The notes beneath the pieces are model-generated. The model saw only the letters and a program-made list of their open reading frames with translations, searched no databases and had not been told where the DNA came from. A program made the translations under genes and the position numbers. From JAJDAT01 sp964344185 (GTDB lineage: Bacteria; Nitrospinota; Nitrospinia; Nitrospinales; JAJDAT01), in NCBI GenBank assembly GCA_964344185.1, contig CAYFMN010000014.1:35142-99141 (forward strand): 64,000 nt of DNA, in the 5' to 3' direction. Shown here piece after piece: positions 9,252 to 18,610 of this stretch. How positions within the stretch are numbered: position 1 is the first letter of the stretch; the number at the start of each line of letters is the position of its first letter.

Positions 9252-10103
9252 ATGGCACAAAAAGGGATATTAATTGTTTTAGGGGCCTTTTTCTTAATCG
9301 TCTATTATTCCGTCTTCACCGTACATATGACCAAAACAGCCGTGCTGCTGCAAATGGGAAGGCCCGTAAAGACGGTTACGAATCCAGGTCTGCATTTTAA
9401 GATCCCTTTTATACAACAAGTCGAATATTTTCCGAGTATTTTACTTTCCCATGATTCAGCTCCCGCAGAATTAATTACCAAAGACAAAAAAAATCTTTTA
9501 ATTGATAGTTTTGCTATGTGGAGAGTTGTTGACCCATTAAAGTTTCTTCAAACCGTCCGGGACCAAAGAGGCGCTCGGTCTCGACTAGACGATATTATAT
9601 ATTCTGAATTACGAGTTGAAATGGGTACCCATGACTTGATTGATATCATCCTAAAAACGCGCGAAGCAATTATGGATATAGTAACTAAAAAATCTAACGA
9701 AAAAGCGGGCGAGTACGGTATTGAAGTCGTAGACGTTAGAATTAAAAGAGCCGACCTACCTCCTGAAATTGCTAATTCAATTTTTGATCGAATGCGCACC
9801 GAACGAGAAAGAATTGCTAAAGAATATCGCTCAGAAGGCACCGAGGAAGCTACAAAAATTCGAGCTCAAACCGATAAAGAAAAAGTTATTTTGATTGCCG
9901 ATGCTTATAAACAAGAACAAAAGCTTAAAGGCGAAGGCGACGGTATTGCCGCTAAAATATATGCGGAAGCTTTTAATAAAGACCCCAAGTTTTACGAATT
10001 TATTCGGTCCATGCAGGCATATAAAAATTCTCTTAAAACAGAAACCACTATTATGCTTTCTGAGAATTCAGAGTTTTTAGAGTTTTTAAACCCTAATCGG
10101 TAA
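9252..10103 (+). CDS. hflC: HflC, FtsH protease modulator (SPFH/band 7)
   Basis: Partner of HflK in the membrane complex that regulates FtsH. The 283-residue protein has an N-terminal membrane anchor (GILIVLGAFFLIVYYSVF) and a band-7 domain (TAVLLQMGRPVKTVTNPGLH). It also has the HflC-typical segment GIEVVDVRIKRADLPPEI followed by FDRMRTERERIAKEYRSEG. The C-terminus ends in FLEFLNPNR, close to the usual HflC ending. It is clearly co-transcribed with hflK. Confidence 0.95.
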   Translation: MAQKGILIVLGAFFLIVYYSVFTVHMTKTAVLLQMGRPVKTVTNPGLHFKIPFIQQVEYFPSILLSHDSAPAELITKDKKNLLIDSFAMWRVVDPLKFLQTVRDQRGARSRLDDIIYSELRVEMGTHDLIDIILKTREAIMDIVTKKSNEKAGEYGIEVVDVRIKRADLPPEIANSIFDRMRTERERIAKEYRSEGTEEATKIRAQTDKEKVILIADAYKQEQKLKGEGDGIAAKIYAEAFNKDPKFYEFIRSMQAYKNSLKTETTIMLSENSEFLEFLNPNR

Positions 10104-10269
10104 AACTTTTAAACTTTCAACTTTAAAGTGGTCATTTTTTTAAATAAACTGTTGAAAATTGTAAACGCGCAGATTTTCGAAACTCCCATTTAATTATAAT
10201 GGCCTCCAAGCCTCATTTAATTTTCCCGTTACAACTTATTGACCTTAGATTTCATTTCAGGAAGAAGTT

Positions 10270-11628
10270 ATGAATATAGTCATAGTTGGAGCGGGGGTAG
10301 TCGGCTTTAACCTTGCTGAAGAGTTATCTCAGGAAGGTCACGACATTTCTATAATTGACGCCCACCCTGAAAAAATAAAGCAAATTAGCGATAAGCTCGA
10401 CGTTTTAAGCGTACAAGGAAACGCTTGTTTCCCAAGCGTTCTTTTGCGTGCGGGAATAAAACAAGCGGAAATGGTTATCGCCGTCACAAACAAAGACGAA
10501 ATCAATCTTTTTGTTTGTATGCTAGCCCACAAATTTTCGGTTGAAAAGCGATTTGCCCGGTTTCAAACAATGGAGTTTACCTCGGAAAACTCTGTGTTTC
10601 CTCCTGATCAATTATTCATTGACCAAGCCATAACTCCCGGGCAGATTATTGTGGATTTTATCCAGAAAATATTAGCTACTCCAGGAGCTGTCAATGTAGC
10701 CGAGTTTGCCGACGGCGAAATTTTATTGAGAGGGTTCGAAGTCCACGAGGAAGCTCCTTTAGCTAATAAAAAAATTGAAGAACTAAAAGCAGTCAACGAA
10801 TTCAATTCTTTTTTGATCGTCGCTATTGTCCGAGATGGCAACCTTATAATTCCAAAAGAAACCGATGAAATTCATGCTGGCGATAAGATTTATATGCTTG
10901 TTCAGAAGGAATTCATGCCTCTTATCCTTCCAATGTTAAATAAAAAAATAGAGGAAACAAATAAGATCGTAATTGTTGGAGCTAATTCAGTATCTATCGA
11001 CCTAGCCAAAAAATTGGAAGAAAACTTTAACGATATTTCAATAATAGAACCTTCAATTGAGAAAGCCGATTTAGCGGTGGATGAGCTTTCTAAGACGGTG
11101 GTTCTTCATGGAAGCGGAACAGACCCTGATCTATTTAATGAAATAAACGTCCAAGATGCCGATTTTTTTATGGCTCTTACCGAGGATGACGAACATAACA
11201 TCCTTTCAGCTTTGTTAGCCAAAAAGCAGGGAGCTAAACGGGTATTGGTAATTACCAATGACCCGGGCTATATTCCAATTTTAGACTCAATAGGAATGGA
11301 CATTGCTATTAATCCGCGCTTGATAACAGTCGGAGCAATTTTAAAACATTTGCGAAAAGGACAAGTTCGCTCCGTTTATAAGCTCCTTGAAAACGAAGCC
11401 GAGGTTTTAGAGATCGTAGCAAACCCTAAGTCTTCCATAATCGATAAAAAAATTGAGAAAATCAAATTTCCCGAAGACGCAATTATCGGAGCCATTTTGC
11501 GTAATGGGGAAATGATCGTTCCCGATCAAGAGTGTTCGATTCAATCGGGCGACTCTGTTATTGTAGTCGCTCTTCCAAACTCTATTGATAAAATAGAAAA
11601 ACTCTTTGGAAAACGAAGGTTTTTTTAG
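10270..11628 (+). CDS. trkA: TrkA, potassium uptake regulatory subunit
   Basis: Peripheral NAD-binding regulator of the Trk potassium transporter. The 452-residue protein is a tandem of two RCK units. The first has the Rossmann loop VGAGVVGFNLAEELS (residues 4-18) with the acidic strand end IIDAH. The second has VGANSVSIDLAKKLEE with SIIEPS, where the glycine pattern is degraded, as is common for the second unit. Each is followed by an RCK_C domain. AGGAAG precedes ATG 10270. trkH begins 5 bases after its stop, so the two are coupled. Confidence 0.95.
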   Translation: MNIVIVGAGVVGFNLAEELSQEGHDISIIDAHPEKIKQISDKLDVLSVQGNACFPSVLLRAGIKQAEMVIAVTNKDEINLFVCMLAHKFSVEKRFARFQTMEFTSENSVFPPDQLFIDQAITPGQIIVDFIQKILATPGAVNVAEFADGEILLRGFEVHEEAPLANKKIEELKAVNEFNSFLIVAIVRDGNLIIPKETDEIHAGDKIYMLVQKEFMPLILPMLNKKIEETNKIVIVGANSVSIDLAKKLEENFNDISIIEPSIEKADLAVDELSKTVVLHGSGTDPDLFNEINVQDADFFMALTEDDEHNILSALLAKKQGAKRVLVITNDPGYIPILDSIGMDIAINPRLITVGAILKHLRKGQVRSVYKLLENEAEVLEIVANPKSSIIDKKIEKIKFPEDAIIGAILRNGEMIVPDQECSIQSGDSVIVVALPNSIDKIEKLFGKRRFF

Positions 11629-11633
11629 GACTA

Positions 11634-13106
11634 ATGAACCTAAAAGCCGTATTCAACGTTGTTGGCATTCTCTTAATACTACTGTCGGGGATTTTTCTAA
11701 TCCCTTTAGCGGTTTCCGTTGGTTTCGGCGAAAATGGAACAAATGGAAATATGTCCTCGGTACAAGCTTTTTCATGGACATTTATCCTGACATTTTCGCT
11801 TGGAATCTCCATGTGGAAACTACTTCCCTCAGGCCTGGACAACTTAAGGGATCGAGAAGGTTTTGCTATCGTCTCGTTTTCCTGGGTATGTATTTCCTTA
11901 ATTGGCGCAATTCCCTATTATTTAACCGGAGTTTGTCCGGAGTTTATCGACGCTTTTTTTGAAAGCATGAGTGGCTTTACCACCACTGGAGCCACAATAT
12001 TTAAAGATATAGATCCTCTTCCCAAGGGAATTTTATTTTGGCGCAACCTTACTCAATGGCTAGGGGGAATGGGAATCATTATGCTTTCTCTAGCTATTTT
12101 CCCCGCTCTTGGCATAGGCAGTTTTCACTTATTTAAAGCGGAAGTGCCTGGGGGAGCGGCTGTCGAAAGAGTACAACCAAGATTAGCGGAAACAGCGAAA
12201 ATTCTCTGGAAAGTTTATTTAGCTTTAACGGTTGTAGAAATTTTGTTTTTAAAATTTGGCGGAATTGGATGGTTTGACGCAATTTGCCACACTTTTTCCA
12301 CCGTAGCAACCGGTGGATTTTCACCTCATACTGCTAGCGTTGCTGCCTTTAATAGTTTGTATGTTGAATGCGTTGTTATGCTGTTTATGTTCTTAGGCGG
12401 TATTAACTTTGCTATTCAATACGACGCAATACATGGAAATTTCAACTCCGCCCTTAAAAACCCTGAATTAAGATTTTACGTAGGATTAATTCTTTTCGGC
12501 ATCGTCTTCGTTTCTTTTGGGCTTTGGCAAACAAACCCAGAATCTGGCTTTGGGTCGGCGTTACGGAAAGCTTCATTTCAAACGGTTTCCATAAATACGA
12601 CCACCGGATTTGCTACAGACGACTTTAACGTTTGGCCCAACTTTTTAAAAATCTTTTTGTTGGGACTAATGATGATTGGCGGGTGCGTAGGCTCTACTAG
12701 TGGTTCGTTAAAATCAATAAGAATCTTAGTAATTTTCAAAGTAATTATCCGTGAATTACAAAAAATTGTTCAACCTAGAGGAGTTTTTCACGTTAAAGTT
12801 GGCTCCAAAACTGTGGATAATAATCAATTACTAAATGTGGTTGGCTTGGCTGGGCTTTATATGGGAATCTTTTTTATGGTCTCCATTTTTCTATCAATGC
12901 TAGGCTGTGATCCAACAACATCTATTTCCGCTACTATTGCATCCCTATTTAATATAGGGCCTGGATTAGGACAGGTTGGAGCAACAGGCAATTATGCCGA
13001 TATACCCAACTTGGGAAAATGGGCTATTATTTTTTGTATGTTTATTGGAAGGCTAGAAATTTATGGCGTTTTAGCTTTATTTATGCCATTTACATGGCGT
13101 AAATAA
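11634..13106 (+). CDS. trkH: TrkH, potassium transporter membrane subunit
   Basis: Channel-like integral membrane protein that takes up potassium together with TrkA. The 490-residue protein has about ten to twelve hydrophobic segments and selectivity-filter-like loops: ESMSGFTTTGATIF, HTFSTVATGGFSPH, VSINTTTGFATDDF, and a fourth region near SLFNIGPGLGQVG. It ends in the conserved MFIGRLEIYGVLALFMPFTW. Overlapping alternative frames in its 5' half are shadows. Confidence 0.95.
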   Translation: MNLKAVFNVVGILLILLSGIFLIPLAVSVGFGENGTNGNMSSVQAFSWTFILTFSLGISMWKLLPSGLDNLRDREGFAIVSFSWVCISLIGAIPYYLTGVCPEFIDAFFESMSGFTTTGATIFKDIDPLPKGILFWRNLTQWLGGMGIIMLSLAIFPALGIGSFHLFKAEVPGGAAVERVQPRLAETAKILWKVYLALTVVEILFLKFGGIGWFDAICHTFSTVATGGFSPHTASVAAFNSLYVECVVMLFMFLGGINFAIQYDAIHGNFNSALKNPELRFYVGLILFGIVFVSFGLWQTNPESGFGSALRKASFQTVSINTTTGFATDDFNVWPNFLKIFLLGLMMIGGCVGSTSGSLKSIRILVIFKVIIRELQKIVQPRGVFHVKVGSKTVDNNQLLNVVGLAGLYMGIFFMVSIFLSMLGCDPTTSISATIASLFNIGPGLGQVGATGNYADIPNLGKWAIIFCMFIGRLEIYGVLALFMPFTWRK

Positions 13107-13139
13107 TATTTGATTTTCATTTTTTTATATTTTAATATC

Positions 13140-13192
13140 CTCCAATCCCTACCCAGTCAATTAGATAATGGCTATCTGCTAGATACTTGGAG
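13140..13192 (+). promoter_or_regulatory. Alternative-pairing motif upstream of oadA
   Basis: CTCCAA (13140-13145) can pair with TTGGAG (13187-13192). Between them AGATA (13163-13167) can pair with TATCT (13173-13177), which can instead pair with AGATA (13181-13185), giving mutually exclusive hairpins. A run of six T residues follows about ten bases later. This could be an attenuator or an operator of alternating half-sites. The pairings are short, so chance is possible. Confidence 0.3.
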
Positions 13193-13278
13193 ATTGGTTA
13201 AACTTTTTTGAATAAATTTCATATTAAAACTTTTTTAACGTTATAAAAATAAAACGATTTTATTAAAGGATTTAAGCG

Positions 13279-15090
13279 ATGGGAAGCGAAACTAAGCCGC
13301 TTAAAATTACAGACACAATACTGAGAGACGCTCATCAATCGTTATTGGCCACTCGCATGCGTACCGAAGACATGCTTCCAATAGCTGCAAAACTGGATCA
13401 AGTGGGTTATTTTTCGCTTGAAAATTGGGGAGGAGCTACTTTTGATAGCTGCATCCGTTTTTTAAACGAAAGCCCATGGGATCGAGCAAGAGAATTAAAA
13501 AAACGTATGCCTAAAACACCTTTTCAAATGTTACTACGAGGGCAAAACTTATTAGGCTATCGGCATTATGCAGACGATGTAGTAGAACGTTTTGTAAAAA
13601 AATCAGTCGATGTAGGTATTAATATTTTTAGAATTTTCGACGCGCTTAATGATTTCCGCAACATTCGAAAAGCGATGGAAACCGTTAAGAAATGTGGAGA
13701 GATGGTAGAAGGAACCATAAGCTATACAGTCAGCCCAGTCCATAATATTGAGCTTTACCTTAAAATGGCCAAACAATTAGAAGATATGGGCGCCGATATA
13801 ATCTGTATTAAGGATATGGCAGGACTTTTAACCCCTCAAATTACGCGTTCCTTAGTTAGAGAAATAAAAAGTAACATCAACCTACCAGTTCACTTGCATA
13901 CCCACGCAACTACCGGATTAGTAGGAATGAATCTGCAATGCGCTATTGATGAAGGAGTTGATATAGTTGATACGGCAATTTCCGCATTAGCAATGGGCAC
14001 TTCTCAGTTTGCTACCGAATGTGTTGTTGCATCCCTTAAAGGAACCGAACGAGACACTGGTTTAGATATCAATCTCCTTCACGAGATTGCCGACTACTTT
14101 AAAGATGTCAAAAAACACTACGCACAATTCGAAAGCAATTTTAAAGGCGTTGATATTAAAATCTTAGATTCCCAAATTCCAGGCGGCATGATTTCCAATA
14201 TGGAAAATCAATTAAAAGAGCAAAATGCTTCAGATAAAATTCAAGAAGTTTTAAAGGAGGTTCCAAGAGTCAGAAAAGATATGGGTTATCCTCCATTGGT
14301 AACGCCAACAAGCCAAATCGTTGGTTCCCAAGCTACCCTTAATGTATTAACAGGAGAGCGTTACAAAATAATTACCAAAGAAACACGAGAATGTTTATTA
14401 GGAAAATACGGCAAACTTCCCGGTGAATTGAATCAAGAACTCTTTGAAAAAGTATCTGCAGATGCAAAAATAATCGACTGTAGACCCGCAGATTTATTAG
14501 AACCAGAATGGGAACAAGTTAAAAAAGAATGCGAAGGTAAAGTAAGCGAAGAAGAAGACTTACTTACATATGCTATGTTTCCGAAAGTTGCTCTAAAGTT
14601 TTTTGAAACTCGAAACGACCCAACTGTAACGGAAAAGGCTAGAGCTTTAGCCGCAAAACCAAAATCAACAAATGGATCAACTTCAACTACTGTAGCGTCG
14701 GCTCCTTCCGGACCTGCAAACTATACGGTCAACGTAAATGGCAAAGCTTATTCAGTTGAAGTTGTCCCTGCTGGATCAGCTCCAACAGCGCCTGCGCCGA
14801 CTGCAACCCCAGCCGCTCCTGCTGCGGCTCCTCAACCAGCAACGTCATCGACAGCTCCAGCAACACCAACCGGTTCAGGTAATATACTTGAGGCAAAATT
14901 ACCGGGAACTATTGTTTCTATAAAGGTTCAAGTTGGTTCGGCTATTTCTGAAGGCGACACTGTTTTAGTAATTGAAGCCATGAAAATGGAAACGGAAGTT
15001 AAGTCAACCTTTACAGGAACCATCCAAACAATTCACGTTCAAGAAGGCAACAACGTGAGCGCTGGAGATCCGCTGGTAACGATTGGATAA
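13279..15090 (+). CDS. oadA: Oxaloacetate decarboxylase alpha subunit (biotin carrier)
   Basis: Cytoplasmic carboxyltransferase subunit of the sodium-pumping oxaloacetate decarboxylase; it moves CO2 from oxaloacetate to biotin. The 603-residue protein has an HMGL-like TIM barrel starting DTILRDAHQSLLATRMRTED, metal-ligand HLHTHATTG, a conserved carboxylase domain (about 280-460), an Ala/Pro/Thr-rich flexible linker (about 495-535) and a biotinyl domain with EAMKMET, biotin lysine about K569. AAAGGA precedes the ATG. A pyruvate carboxylase B subunit is the alternative, but the adjacent oadB favours the decarboxylase. Confidence 0.95.
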   Translation: MGSETKPLKITDTILRDAHQSLLATRMRTEDMLPIAAKLDQVGYFSLENWGGATFDSCIRFLNESPWDRARELKKRMPKTPFQMLLRGQNLLGYRHYADDVVERFVKKSVDVGINIFRIFDALNDFRNIRKAMETVKKCGEMVEGTISYTVSPVHNIELYLKMAKQLEDMGADIICIKDMAGLLTPQITRSLVREIKSNINLPVHLHTHATTGLVGMNLQCAIDEGVDIVDTAISALAMGTSQFATECVVASLKGTERDTGLDINLLHEIADYFKDVKKHYAQFESNFKGVDIKILDSQIPGGMISNMENQLKEQNASDKIQEVLKEVPRVRKDMGYPPLVTPTSQIVGSQATLNVLTGERYKIITKETRECLLGKYGKLPGELNQELFEKVSADAKIIDCRPADLLEPEWEQVKKECEGKVSEEEDLLTYAMFPKVALKFFETRNDPTVTEKARALAAKPKSTNGSTSTTVASAPSGPANYTVNVNGKAYSVEVVPAGSAPTAPAPTATPAAPAAAPQPATSSTAPATPTGSGNILEAKLPGTIVSIKVQVGSAISEGDTVLVIEAMKMETEVKSTFTGTIQTIHVQEGNNVSAGDPLVTIG

Positions 15091-16286
15091 TGGAAAGTTC
15101 CTTAGGAGATACTTTTTCTAAAATCGTCGGAATGACGGGTTTTATGGCGATGACGCCTGGTCATTTAATAATGATCGGGGTTTCTTGCGTATTGCTGTAT
15201 CTTGCTATTTGGAAAAAATTTGAGCCTTTACTGCTTCTTCCAATCGGATTTGGCTGCCTCTTAGCAAACTTACCCTTAAGTAATATGGCTTCCGATGCCG
15301 AAGGCGGTCTTTTAAATATCTTTTATTTTGGCGTCAAACACGAAGTTTTACCGCCTTTGATTTTTTTAGGGGTTGGAGCCCTTACTGATTTCGGCCCTTT
15401 ATTAGCTAATCCCAGCACTTTACTTTTAGGAGCGGCGGCTCAAATTGGAATTTACTCCACATTAGTTGGCGCCGTAATGCTTGGGTTTAACTTACAGGAA
15501 GCAAGCGCCATCGGTATCATAGGCGGAGCCGACGGACCGACTTCTATTTTTCTAGCTAGTAAATTAGCTCCACACTTATTAGGCCCTATAGCTGTAGCGG
15601 CATATTCTTATATGTCCTTGGTGCCTTTGATTCAACCGCCAATTATGAGATGGCTTACAACTCCCGAAGAAAGAAAAATTCGGATGGAGCAACTAAAACC
15701 CATTTCACAAAACGTTAAAGTCATATTCCCAGTCGCTACTACAATTTTATGCACTATGATATTACCCGGTGTAGCTCCATTATTGGGAATGCTCATGTTA
15801 GGAAATTTATTCAGGGAATCTGGCGTCACAGGAAGACTTCATGAAACCTCGGAAACACACTTGATAAACATTGTTACTATTTTACTTGCCCTTTCCGTGG
15901 GTGGGTCCATGACAGCCGAATCTTTTCTCAAATTAGAGACCATAAAGATTATTATTCTAGGTTTGTTAGCGTTTGTAGTCGCTACCGCAGGAGGCGTCTT
16001 GTTTGGCAAACTTATGTGTAAACTTAGCGGAGGAAAGGTGAATCCTTTAATTGGATCCGCAGGAGTTTCTGCAGTTCCTATGGCTGCTAGAGTTTCTCAA
16101 AAAGTTGGTTCTGAAGAAGACCATGGTAATTTTTTATTGATGCATGCTATGGGTCCAAACGTTGCTGGAGTAATCGGTAGCGCCGTCGCTGCTGGAGTAT
16201 TTGTGTCGTTATTTGGAACTCCTGATCCAGTATCACATGCGGCTTTGCAAACAGCTTCTAATTTAATAAATCCTTTAGCTCCTTAA
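15090..16286 (+). CDS. oadB: Oxaloacetate decarboxylase beta subunit (Na+ pump)
   Basis: Integral membrane subunit that decarboxylates carboxybiotin and exports sodium. The 398-residue protein is almost entirely hydrophobic and carries the family motif GIIGGADGPTSIFLASKLAP; the motif aspartate (D148) is the conserved residue implicated in sodium transport. A second conserved block is AGVSAVPMAARVSQKVG. Its ATG overlaps the oadA stop by one base (TAATG), so the two are translationally coupled. A related methylmalonyl-CoA or glutaconyl-CoA decarboxylase beta chain cannot be excluded by sequence alone. Confidence 0.95.
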   Translation: MESSLGDTFSKIVGMTGFMAMTPGHLIMIGVSCVLLYLAIWKKFEPLLLLPIGFGCLLANLPLSNMASDAEGGLLNIFYFGVKHEVLPPLIFLGVGALTDFGPLLANPSTLLLGAAAQIGIYSTLVGAVMLGFNLQEASAIGIIGGADGPTSIFLASKLAPHLLGPIAVAAYSYMSLVPLIQPPIMRWLTTPEERKIRMEQLKPISQNVKVIFPVATTILCTMILPGVAPLLGMLMLGNLFRESGVTGRLHETSETHLINIVTILLALSVGGSMTAESFLKLETIKIIILGLLAFVVATAGGVLFGKLMCKLSGGKVNPLIGSAGVSAVPMAARVSQKVGSEEDHGNFLLMHAMGPNVAGVIGSAVAAGVFVSLFGTPDPVSHAALQTASNLINPLAP

Positions 16287-16290
16287 TTCA

Positions 16291-16542
16291 ATGTCACCGA
16301 TAAATTCCGCTGTCTTCGTATCTTTAATATCGATTTCGGTAATTTTTATCATCCTATCAAGCTTAATTTTTGTTATTAAGGTCCTAGTAAAATGGATGCC
16401 TTATGAACCGCCTCCAAAACCAATCCCCGCTTCTGATAACTCAGAAACATCCGAACACGTAGTGGCAATTCATTCCGCACTGGCTCACTATTTAGGAAAA
16501 GCTCCTAACGAAATACAAATTACAAATATTCGGTCTTTATAA
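16291..16542 (+). CDS. oadG: Oxaloacetate decarboxylase gamma-like small subunit
   Basis: Eighty-three residues with one N-terminal membrane helix (about 8-34), a Pro-rich hinge (YEPPPKPIP) and a short soluble tail containing VAIHSALAHYLG. The topology, size and position directly after oadB fit the OadG chain, which anchors the alpha subunit to the beta pump. Gene order is A-B-G rather than the G-A-B of enterics. Sequence conservation in this family is low, so the call leans on context. Confidence 0.75.
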   Translation: MSPINSAVFVSLISISVIFIILSSLIFVIKVLVKWMPYEPPPKPIPASDNSETSEHVVAIHSALAHYLGKAPNEIQITNIRSL

Positions 16543-16561
16543 TTTCTTTAAGCCTTGAAGA

Positions 16562-17407
16562 TCAAATAGGCTTTATTTTAAATCTAGCTGTTGGAGATAA
16601 CGTTCCCATTCTTAATCCTCCCATCCTTAAGCCTGTTAAAACGTCTATTGAAGGAACAAAAGCATAGGAGCCAAATTCCAAAAACGAGAAAAAATCAGAC
16701 TCAATTTGGCTAAATTCTTCTAGCAAGTTTTCAAGTTTTTGAGGAGTTCCGCTTAAAATCGTTAATAACAATCTATTTTCACTTTGAAAAACAAAAGAAC
16801 GCGCTGAAAATTGCTTCAGGATATGTTGGAAACTTTCTGACTCAATAAATTTTTTAAATTTTTTTGCTAAAAAAATTTCAGATTTATCGTTTTTATTCCA
16901 CAAAAAATTTAATCTTAAAGTAAAAGATCCTCCTAAAAACTCAGGATCTTCAGAACTTATTAAAGTTTTCCGGTTATCGTTTAAATTAGTTGAAAAAACT
17001 AAAGAGCCTTCGAAATGATCTGCAGTCTCCGTCAACTCGCTTAGATTAGTTTCAATTTCAGAAAGTAATCTTGCATTCCATTCTGGATTTTGCGAACTAA
17101 AAGAGATAAAAAAATCACCGCCCGTTTCAGCGGGATCTAATTTTTTTAACATGGAATTACGGAAATTCTCAAATGCCTTTGGTAAGTTTAAATGAAAAAC
17201 TAAACTCCAAAACCTGAACCCAAAACCGATCATATAATCTATTCTAGCTTCTTGACCAAACTTTCCTTGCTCTTCAGCCAAACCGGCAATCATTGCGGCA
17301 ATTTTAGCGACACTCATAGCGTTTACGCCAAGGTCTTCGATAAAATAAACCAACGAAACGTTCCGGTCTTGTGGGTGAAAAATAGCGCCAGATTGGGGAC
17401 GAACCAT
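16562..17407 (-). CDS. Divergent DyP-peroxidase-like protein, probably non-catalytic
   Basis: The 281-residue sequence follows the outline of dye-decolorizing peroxidases (ferredoxin-like fold): an opening PQSGAIFHP, a MIGFGFRFW segment, GGDFFISFSSQN where DyPs have a G-D-hydrophobic strand, and EDPEFLGGSFTLRLNFLW where they have an aspartate-GGS strand. I cannot find the heme-ligand histidine context or the catalytic GxxDG motif, so any heme chemistry is doubtful. It converges with oadG at its 3' end (19 bases). The structured element at 17491-17559 lies upstream of its start. Could instead be another dimeric alpha-beta-barrel family. Confidence 0.45.
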   Translation of the reverse strand: MVRPQSGAIFHPQDRNVSLVYFIEDLGVNAMSVAKIAAMIAGLAEEQGKFGQEARIDYMIGFGFRFWSLVFHLNLPKAFENFRNSMLKKLDPAETGGDFFISFSSQNPEWNARLLSEIETNLSELTETADHFEGSLVFSTNLNDNRKTLISSEDPEFLGGSFTLRLNFLWNKNDKSEIFLAKKFKKFIESESFQHILKQFSARSFVFQSENRLLLTILSGTPQKLENLLEEFSQIESDFFSFLEFGSYAFVPSIDVLTGLRMGGLRMGTLSPTARFKIKPI

Positions 17408-17490
17408 AAAGACGTCACAAATTTAAAAATTAAGAAAATGCGGTAGGAAGTTATATCAGAAATAGGAAAAACAAAATAGCGAAAAAACTG

Positions 17491-17559
17491 GTAGGCACTC
17501 CCGGATGATATTCAATCCCTGGTTTACTGAATCCATCCGGGGTAAGGAGGTGTGCCTGT
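17491..17559. ncRNA. Candidate structured RNA or leader element
   Basis: Three nested helices: AGGCAC (17493-17498) with GTGCCT (17552-17557); CCCGGATG (17500-17507) with CATCCGGG (17534-17541); ATTCA (17510-17514) with TGAAT (17528-17532). A one-sided purine bulge (17542-17551) contains AAGGAGG. GC-rich pairing stands out from AT-rich surroundings. On the minus strand it is followed by AGTTTTTTCGC and then the DyP-like gene 84 bases on, like a leader with a terminator. I could not match it to any known riboswitch or RNA family. The rest of 17408-17768 holds only a TATAAT at 17729-17734. Confidence 0.45.
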
Positions 17560-17768
17560 CCGAATCTTCAGTTATATTAAAGCAAATAACATGCCAGATA
17601 AAAAAATAAAAAAACTCCTTTATTTATAAACAGTTAAAGACTCATCATAAAAAAGTTTTGGTACATATCCGTGAAAAAACAACCGACTTTGAAAAAATTG
17701 CCTAGTAGTCAAACTCTTCAAAGAAATATATAATGTCGTTTATTCAAAATCTAAGTGGGGCTTTTTGC

Positions 17769-18551
17769 ATGAAAAATATAAACTCCTTATCGCGTAAATT
17801 TATATTAACCTGCATCTTTACATTTGCAATCAGTTTAATCATCCCCCAAATTGCTCTAGGGTCTCCAAAAACTTTAAAAGAATGGGGAATACCAAACTGG
17901 AAGGGAAAGCGAAATATCTTCTCTAGTTTAGAAGAGCGATCTTCAAAAGTTCCAGGTAAAGAAACTAGATTTAGAGTTTATGAAGTTGGGAAAGTCTCTG
18001 TCGGAGTTTATACCATAGGTGGAAAAGCATATGCCGTTACTGCAGACTTTGACGGCAAAGAGCCTTTAGACCTTGCCGTAATGGATTTTTCGGGTGAAGG
18101 TTTATTTGAAGAAATTTCACCAGGAAGTTCCTTTCAAGCTCCATTCTGGGTTTTAAACCTGGGAGAAACGATTCCGGACAAAGATTTAAAATTTGATGAA
18201 CTAGCCAAAGAAGCTAAAAAATTGAATCCTTACAAAAATCCCGATTCAATTATTATTCTTTTAGAACCATATAAGAATAAACCCTTGATAGATAGCCCAG
18301 AGTTTTTTAACCAACTTGGCTTGGCATATCAAAATAAAAAAAGAACTCTTGAAGCAATTGAAATGTATCAAAAAGGATTAGCCTTAAATCCTAATCACCC
18401 AAATTTAAATTTTAATTTAGGAGTGTCTCATACATTTAACGCGGATTATGGATCGGCAATAAAACAGTTTGAGTTCTACAAAAAATTAAAACCCAAAAGT
18501 TCCCGTACAGAAAAATGGATCGCCTATATCCAAAATCAAGTTAATCAGTAG
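17769..18551 (+). CDS. Secreted TPR protein of unknown function
   Basis: A 260-residue exported protein. From ATG 17769 it has a good Sec signal peptide (basic start, hydrophobic FILTCIFTFAISLIIP, cleavage near ALG-S). An ATG at 17733 would add 12 residues but sits inside a TATAAT-like -10 (17729-17734), so I prefer 17769. The N-terminal half is an unrecognised domain containing KTLKEWGIPNWKGKRNIFSS. The C-terminal third holds two TPR units (LGLAYQNKKRTLEAIEMYQK and FNLGVSHTFNADYGSAIKQF). It stands alone, and its partner is unknown. Confidence 0.7.
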   Translation: MKNINSLSRKFILTCIFTFAISLIIPQIALGSPKTLKEWGIPNWKGKRNIFSSLEERSSKVPGKETRFRVYEVGKVSVGVYTIGGKAYAVTADFDGKEPLDLAVMDFSGEGLFEEISPGSSFQAPFWVLNLGETIPDKDLKFDELAKEAKKLNPYKNPDSIIILLEPYKNKPLIDSPEFFNQLGLAYQNKKRTLEAIEMYQKGLALNPNHPNLNFNLGVSHTFNADYGSAIKQFEFYKKLKPKSSRTEKWIAYIQNQVNQ

Positions 18552-18568
18552 ATGTTCCTCTTTCAAAT

Positions 18569-18610
18569 GTCTCAAAACGTCTAAAATAGTTTCAATCTGA
18601 GACTTTTTTT
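18569..18610 (+). terminator. Rho-independent terminator after the TPR gene
   Basis: GTCTCA (18569-18574) pairs with TGAGAC (18598-18603), with an inner AAAC/GTTT pair, followed directly by seven T residues (18604-18610). The loop is long, so strength is moderate. Confidence 0.55.

Noticed and set aside
11606..11962. Alternative reading frame overlapping trkA and trkH
   Set aside because: Covered by the strongly supported trkH frame; no independent family signal.
17491..17559. Signal recognition particle RNA
   Set aside because: The apical motif of bacterial SRP RNA (GGTCAGG...GGAAGGAAGCAG type) is absent; only general rod shape is similar.
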